61,233 bases of DNA, taken from Nocardia mexicana NBRC 108244. Lineage in GTDB: Bacteria; Actinomycetota; Actinomycetes; Mycobacteriales; Mycobacteriaceae. Numbering within the stretch: the first letter of the stretch is position 1; every line of letters starts with the position of its first letter. Under the pieces are notes generated by a model. That model searched no databases. It was not told where the DNA came from and saw only the letters and a program-made list of their open reading frames with translations. The stretch lies in assembly GCF_001613165.1 (NCBI RefSeq), contig NZ_BDBV01000078.1, forward strand, positions 1 to 61,233. Direction: 5' to 3'. Below, one piece after another: positions 57,306-61,233 of this stretch. The position numbers and the translations under genes were made by a program.

Positions 57306-57510
57306 GGCATCCTCCCGAGCCGTCCCGCTTCGAACTCGCATGGGGGATTTCGAAGTCACACCGATCGCGGGTCATGCTAACGGCCGGTGATCCTGCCGCG
57401 CACCCCAGCGTCGTGTGATCCGTCACGAACGGCCGCGCGTCGAAGCCGGATTCGACGTTCCAGCAAACGATCTGAGTATGGTGAGGGTGTCGGCCTGAAG
57501 GGAGTGCTCC

Positions 57511-58032
57511 GTGAAGCTGATCAGCGCAATCTTGTGCTCGGCGACGGCGGTCGGAGTGTGTGCCTGCGCCGCGGGGACCGCCTCGGCAACCGACGTGCAT
57601 TGCGATTCCGCCGCGGGTGGGGACGTGACGATCGTCGATGGTCAGACCGCCTGCCGCGCCGCCGCGGACTCGGGCCACGCCCGTGCCGCCGGTCTCGACG
57701 GCGTCGGATACGCGCGGGCCGCCGCGGGGGCAATCGCCCTGGGGGTCGGGGCATCCGGTGGCATCGGGGCCAGCCAGGGCGTGACCGGCGTGCCGGTGGC
57801 GATCGGGCTCGGCCCGGACGCGTACGCACTGACCTCGATCGGTGCGGCTCCGGGCGGCGATCGAGTCGGAATAACGGTGGCGATGAGCGGCTCCAGGGCG
57901 CAGCTGGATTCCCAGGAGCACGCGGTGGTCTGCCTGGGATCGGCCGCGCTCGCCTGGGATTCGCTCAGCGGCAACGGCTGCCTGGCGACACCGGTGGGGC
58001 TCTGGCACACCGCGTCCTCCGCGTTACCCTGA
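57511..58032 (+). CDS. Small secreted alanine/glycine-rich protein, DUF6764-like
   Basis: A 173-residue exported protein: signal peptide (about residues 1-27, ending T-A-S-A), then V-H-C-D-S-A-A-G-G-D-V and T-A-C-R-A-A-A-D-S-G, a glycine/alanine-rich central part with G-V-G-A-S-G-G-I-G, and cysteines near 141 and 156. The four cysteines could pair in two disulfides. I tentatively place it in DUF6764, a family of secreted actinobacterial proteins with no known role. GTG 57511 has AAGGGAG upstream. It is divergent from the LppU-like lipoprotein gene. Confidence 0.72.
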   Translation: MKLISAILCSATAVGVCACAAGTASATDVHCDSAAGGDVTIVDGQTACRAAADSGHARAAGLDGVGYARAAAGAIALGVGASGGIGASQGVTGVPVAIGLGPDAYALTSIGAAPGGDRVGITVAMSGSRAQLDSQEHAVVCLGSAALAWDSLSGNGCLATPVGLWHTASSALP

Positions 58033-58115
58033 CCTACGGAGTCCCGCCGTCCTGCGCGGCGCGGGCAACGCACCAGGATCTGCCGCAGCGCAGCGGCGTC
58101 AGGAGGGGCGGCAAT

Positions 58116-59387
58116 ATGGTCGCGACAGTGCCGAATCCGGGAACGCCGAATCCCGAGACACCGTATTCCGGGGGCGAATCCGCCCCGGCAACAGGGCAGA
58201 TGGTGATCGATCCGCGCTTCGTGCCCGTCGTGCACAAATTCTTCCGGATGTTCGCCCGGCCCGCGCGCGGCGGCGGCGCCTTCGCCGTCTATCTGCACGG
58301 CCGCCCCGTGGTCGACGTGTGGACCGGCTGGGCGGCGCCCGATCGGCGCTGGCAGCGCGACACCGTGGCGCTGAGCTTCTCCACCGGCAAGGGCGTGGCG
58401 GCGACCCTGCTGCACCGGCTCGCCGAGCGCGGCCTGATCGACTACGACGCACCGGTGGCCGACTACTGGCCCGAATTCGCCGCACACGGCAAGGGCTCGA
58501 TCACCGTACGCGACGTGCTGGCCCATCGCGCCGGTCTGCACCGGGTACGGGGGCTGGCCGCCACCTTCGACGGCATCCTCGACTACGACGCGATGGTGGC
58601 GGCCCTGGCCGACGCCACCCCCGACCCGCGGCGGCTGCAGGCCTCCGGATATCACGCGGTGACCTTCGGCTGGCTGGTCGCCGAGCTGGTGCAGCGCGTG
58701 ACCGGCGACGACTTCACCGACGTGCTGCGCCGGGAGATCGCCGAACCGCTGCGCACCGAGGAGTTCTGGTACCGGGTGCCGGAATCCGAACGGCATCGCA
58801 TCGCCCGCACCTTTCCGCGGCTGCGCGTGCCGGGGGTGCGCTGGGACACCGCCTCCGCCGTGCTCGCCCGCTCTCGCGCACTGGGCGCCGTCGCCGAGGC
58901 CGGGATGCCCGCCGGGCTCGACGCGCTGATCGTCGACCCGCGGGTGCACGAGTCGGTGATGCCCGGCTTCAACGGGGTGTTCTCCGCGCGGGCGCTGGCC
59001 CGGATGTACGGCGCGCTGGCCAACGGCGGGCGGCTCGCCGCGGACGCTCCGGCGCATGCCACCCACGACGCGCCGCTGCTGCGGCCCGAGACGATCGCGG
59101 AGGTCAATCGGCTGCAGCGCACCGAACATCGCGACTATGTGCTCGGGGTGCCGACGCCGTTCACGCTCGGCTATCACCGGCCCCCGATGCTGTCGCGCCG
59201 CCCGCCGCGGAAGGCCTTCGGCCACTACGGGGTCGGCGGGTCCGGTGCCTTCGCCGATCCGGATTCGGGCGTTGCGGTCGCCTTCGTCACCAACCGGCTC
59301 GGCAATTCGCTGACCACCGTGGGCGACGGGCGACTGGCGCGCCTGGCCGGCATGGCGCACGCCGCCGCGGTGCTGGGCCTGCCCTAG
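58116..59387 (+). CDS. Family VIII esterase / beta-lactamase-fold serine hydrolase (LipE-like)
   Basis: A 423-residue serine hydrolase of the esterase EstB type. The nucleophile is in S-F-S-T-G-K-G (S-x-x-K), the tyrosine motif in S-G-Y-H-A-V-T-F-G, and the third motif region H-Y-G-V-G-G-S-G. Related mycobacterial enzymes such as LipE hydrolyse short-chain esters. There is no signal peptide. AGGAGG lies before ATG 58116. It is followed at 54 bases by a P450 in the same direction; the pair may belong to one catabolic unit. Real substrate unknown. Confidence 0.87.
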   Translation: MVATVPNPGTPNPETPYSGGESAPATGQMVIDPRFVPVVHKFFRMFARPARGGGAFAVYLHGRPVVDVWTGWAAPDRRWQRDTVALSFSTGKGVAATLLHRLAERGLIDYDAPVADYWPEFAAHGKGSITVRDVLAHRAGLHRVRGLAATFDGILDYDAMVAALADATPDPRRLQASGYHAVTFGWLVAELVQRVTGDDFTDVLRREIAEPLRTEEFWYRVPESERHRIARTFPRLRVPGVRWDTASAVLARSRALGAVAEAGMPAGLDALIVDPRVHESVMPGFNGVFSARALARMYGALANGGRLAADAPAHATHDAPLLRPETIAEVNRLQRTEHRDYVLGVPTPFTLGYHRPPMLSRRPPRKAFGHYGVGGSGAFADPDSGVAVAFVTNRLGNSLTTVGDGRLARLAGMAHAAAVLGLP

Positions 59388-59441
59388 ACCGCCAGGACAG
59401 CGGTATCGAACCGGGCGGACCGGCAGATCGTATTCGTCCAT

Positions 59442-60812
59442 ATGGGCGCTGGGGCGACGCACGACCGACCGCGGGTGCCGCGGTTGACGCTGCTCCATGC
59501 GCTGGGCGCCGGAATCGACTTCGATCGTTATTTCCGGTGGCGCCGTGCCCGGGAGGGAGATCCCTTCTTCGTTCGATTTCCGGGATTCGGCGCGGCGCTG
59601 TTCACTGGAACAAGTTCGGGCACAAGGGAATTGTTGCGGGCCCCGATCGACACCCTGGAACCACCGCTTCCGAATCCCATTGAGCCGCTTGTCGGTTCGG
59701 CATCACTAATTCTGGCCCGCGGCTCCCGGCACAAGCACGATCGCTCGATATTGACGCCCGCATTTCACGGTGACCGAATTCGGCGGTACGGCACCATTAT
59801 TCGGGATTCGACCGTGGACGAACTGTCGGGTGACGGCGCCGGCCCGGCCTGGCGGGAGGGGGCCCGGATCGATGCCCGCGTGGCGGCGCGCGCCATCACA
59901 CTGCGCGTGATCCTGACGGCGGTATTCGGCCTGGACGAACCCGGGCGCCGCGCCGAATACACCGCGGCGGTCGTGTCGTTCCTGAACGCCTTCACCGGAC
60001 CGCTGATGCTCGTTCCGGCCTTGCGGCACAGTGCCTTCGGGCTCGCGCCGTGGGACCGGTTCCGGGCCGCGCGGGACCGGCTCGACGGTCTGATCGGCGC
60101 CGATATCGCGCGCCGCCGCGACGGCGGCGGGGCGGGGCCCGACATCCTCGGCATGCTGCTCGACACCCGCGACGACGCACCCGCCGCCGACCTGATCGAC
60201 CAGCTGCGGACGCTGCTGGTCGCCGGGCACGAGACCACCGCCACCAGCCTGGTGTGGGCGCTGTTCCGTTTGCACCGGAATCCTCCGGCGCTGCGCCGCC
60301 TGCGGGCCGAACTGCACGACGCCGGCGACCTCCGTCCCGACGAGACCGCCCGGCTGCCCTACCTGGACGCGGTGTGCCAGGAGACGCTGCGGCTGCATCC
60401 CCCCGTACCGATCGTGCTGCGGCGCCTGACCGGGCCGTTCGCGCTGGCCGGGGTGGAGCTGGCCGCGGGCGACACCATGGGGATCGCCCTGCCGCTGCTG
60501 CATTCCGACCCCGGCGTCTGGACGGATCCGGAGGCATTCCGCCCCGAGCGTTTTCTCGAGCGTCGCTACGGGCCCTTCGAATTCGCCCCCTACGGCGGCG
60601 GCCACCGCCGGTGCGCGGGTGCGGCGCTGGCGGATTACGAGCTGCGCGTGGCGCTGGCGACGGTACTCACCCGGGTGGAGCTGGCGCTGCCGCCGCGCTA
60701 CGCGAGCGGCCGAATTCCGCTGGCAGTACCGCACAACATCGCCACCGGGCCGCGCGCCGGAATCACCTTCGACATCGTCTCGGAATGTCCACGATCCGCC
60801 AGTGTCCAGTGA
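59442..60812 (+). CDS. Cytochrome P450 (CYP135/CYP138-like)
   Basis: A 456-residue P450. The I-helix motif A-G-H-E-T-T is at residues 261-266, E-T-L-R (E-x-x-R) follows, P-E-R-F is present, and the heme loop F-A-P-Y-G-G-G-H-R-R-C-A-G holds Cys391. The long N-terminus and P-F-G/A-Y-G-G-G-x-R-R-C-x-G pattern resemble mycobacterial CYP135 and CYP138 rather than the first P450 in this window. It would oxidise lipids or xenobiotics with external redox partners. ATG 59442 has no strong binding site. Possibly co-transcribed with the upstream esterase. Confidence 0.9.
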   Translation: MGAGATHDRPRVPRLTLLHALGAGIDFDRYFRWRRAREGDPFFVRFPGFGAALFTGTSSGTRELLRAPIDTLEPPLPNPIEPLVGSASLILARGSRHKHDRSILTPAFHGDRIRRYGTIIRDSTVDELSGDGAGPAWREGARIDARVAARAITLRVILTAVFGLDEPGRRAEYTAAVVSFLNAFTGPLMLVPALRHSAFGLAPWDRFRAARDRLDGLIGADIARRRDGGGAGPDILGMLLDTRDDAPAADLIDQLRTLLVAGHETTATSLVWALFRLHRNPPALRRLRAELHDAGDLRPDETARLPYLDAVCQETLRLHPPVPIVLRRLTGPFALAGVELAAGDTMGIALPLLHSDPGVWTDPEAFRPERFLERRYGPFEFAPYGGGHRRCAGAALADYELRVALATVLTRVELALPPRYASGRIPLAVPHNIATGPRAGITFDIVSECPRSASVQ

Positions 60813-61095
60813 TTTACATCACAATGACGTTTGCTGGGGTATTGGTGCGATTCTCAACCTCGGTCCGTACCGGCAAACCCGACTCGCCGATGCGAACGGC
60901 GAAGACGTCCCGCGTGGCCGGTCCGCCGCCGACGGGGTGACACGTCGCACACCGGTTCGTTGATCTTCATAACTGCCAGAAGGCAATTGGCGCCCGACGG
61001 CGCGAGATGTAGTAATGGATGCCGGGTTGGGGCACGACATATCTTCCTGCTCGCGTGTCTGCGTGCGAAATGAGGATGGAGAGGACGTAACGGCT

Positions 61096-61233
61096 GTGCG
61101 CACCACCACCTGTCGGAGATCCGGACGGGATGCGGCGACCCGAGCCATGAGATTCGGAGTCCTATCGCTGGCGGCGGCCGCCGCCGGCGCGATCGCGTTC
61201 GCCCCCGCCTCGGCCGCCCCGCTGTGGCCCGGC
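61096..61233 (+). CDS. Exported protein, start only (cut by window end)
   Basis: Partial gene. From GTG 61096 the frame encodes a basic stretch (R-T-T-T-C-R-R-S-G-R-D) and then a hydrophobic signal sequence ending A-P-A-S-A-A-P, so the protein is exported. An ATG at 61147 would shorten the n-region to M-R-F-G-V and is equally plausible; GGAGAGGA lies about 12 bases before the GTG. The mature protein lies beyond the window, so no function can be given. The 283 bases before it contain no gene. Confidence 0.6.
   Translation, partial: MRTTTCRRSGRDAATRAMRFGVLSLAAAAAGAIAFAPASAAPLWPG

Overview
The window is high-GC actinobacterial chromosome and looks like Nocardia or a close relative in the Mycobacteriales. 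The evidence is a complete yrbE-mce operon with an Mce-associated gene, LppU-like cysteine-rich exported proteins, DUF397/XRE regulator pairs, many GTG starts, ATGA start/stop overlaps, and gene families common to Nocardia, Rhodococcus and Mycobacterium. I see no rRNA, tRNA, insertion sequence, CRISPR array, prophage or replication origin. Genus assignment is inference from gene content.

Layout. 0-5.5 kb: a small membrane protein, an XRE (DUF5753)-DUF397 regulator pair facing three overlapping small genes, and exported proteins, one of them LppU-like and one with a 19-residue tryptophan repeat. 5.5-9.3 kb: a short-chain reductase followed by a sugar-type ABC importer (two permeases and a binding protein) without an ATPase. 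9.4-16 kb: an AlkA-like DNA glycosylase, an unlisted 34-residue ORF, a TetR-cytochrome P450 unit with a clear promoter and operator, a quinone oxidoreductase, and an ABC exporter behind a MerR-type promoter. 16-24.5 kb: an XRE-TPR regulator/GNAT operon facing two small genes, an AraC regulator, a serine hydrolase, and a TetR-regulated Cmx-like efflux pump with three matching operators. 24.5-39.5 kb: a large GT-C-like membrane protein, DUF4326, a crotonase, a DinB2-type polymerase, a GT87 mannosyltransferase, Lon with an unusual insertion, a VOC protein, a PrsW-type protease, an alcohol dehydrogenase, a Tat-exported phosphatase and a DUF445 protein. 39.6-44.2 kb: a TIGR03084 protein, an exported protein, L-2-hydroxyglutarate oxidase, an SRPBCC protein and RNase HI. 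44.2-53.9 kb: the mce operon on the minus strand. 54-61 kb: a secreted serine protease, a DHA2 drug exporter, a second LppU-like lipoprotein, an exported small protein, a family VIII esterase, a second P450, and the start of an exported protein cut by the window end.

How the parts work together. The clearest multi-gene machine is the Mce importer: two YrbE permeases, six MceA-F proteins and one associated membrane protein, in tight translational coupling and preceded by a KstR-consensus box, which suggests a sterol-linked lipid importer. Its ATPase (MceG/Mkl) is elsewhere. Several units are self-contained detoxification modules whose operators can be read from the sequence. Convergent gene pairs are commonly separated by long GC-rich hairpins without U-tracts. 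The least explained items are the DinB2 polymerase with glutamine at the steric-gate position, the Lon insertion carrying a palindromic repeat, and the small-gene clusters opposite the two XRE regulators.
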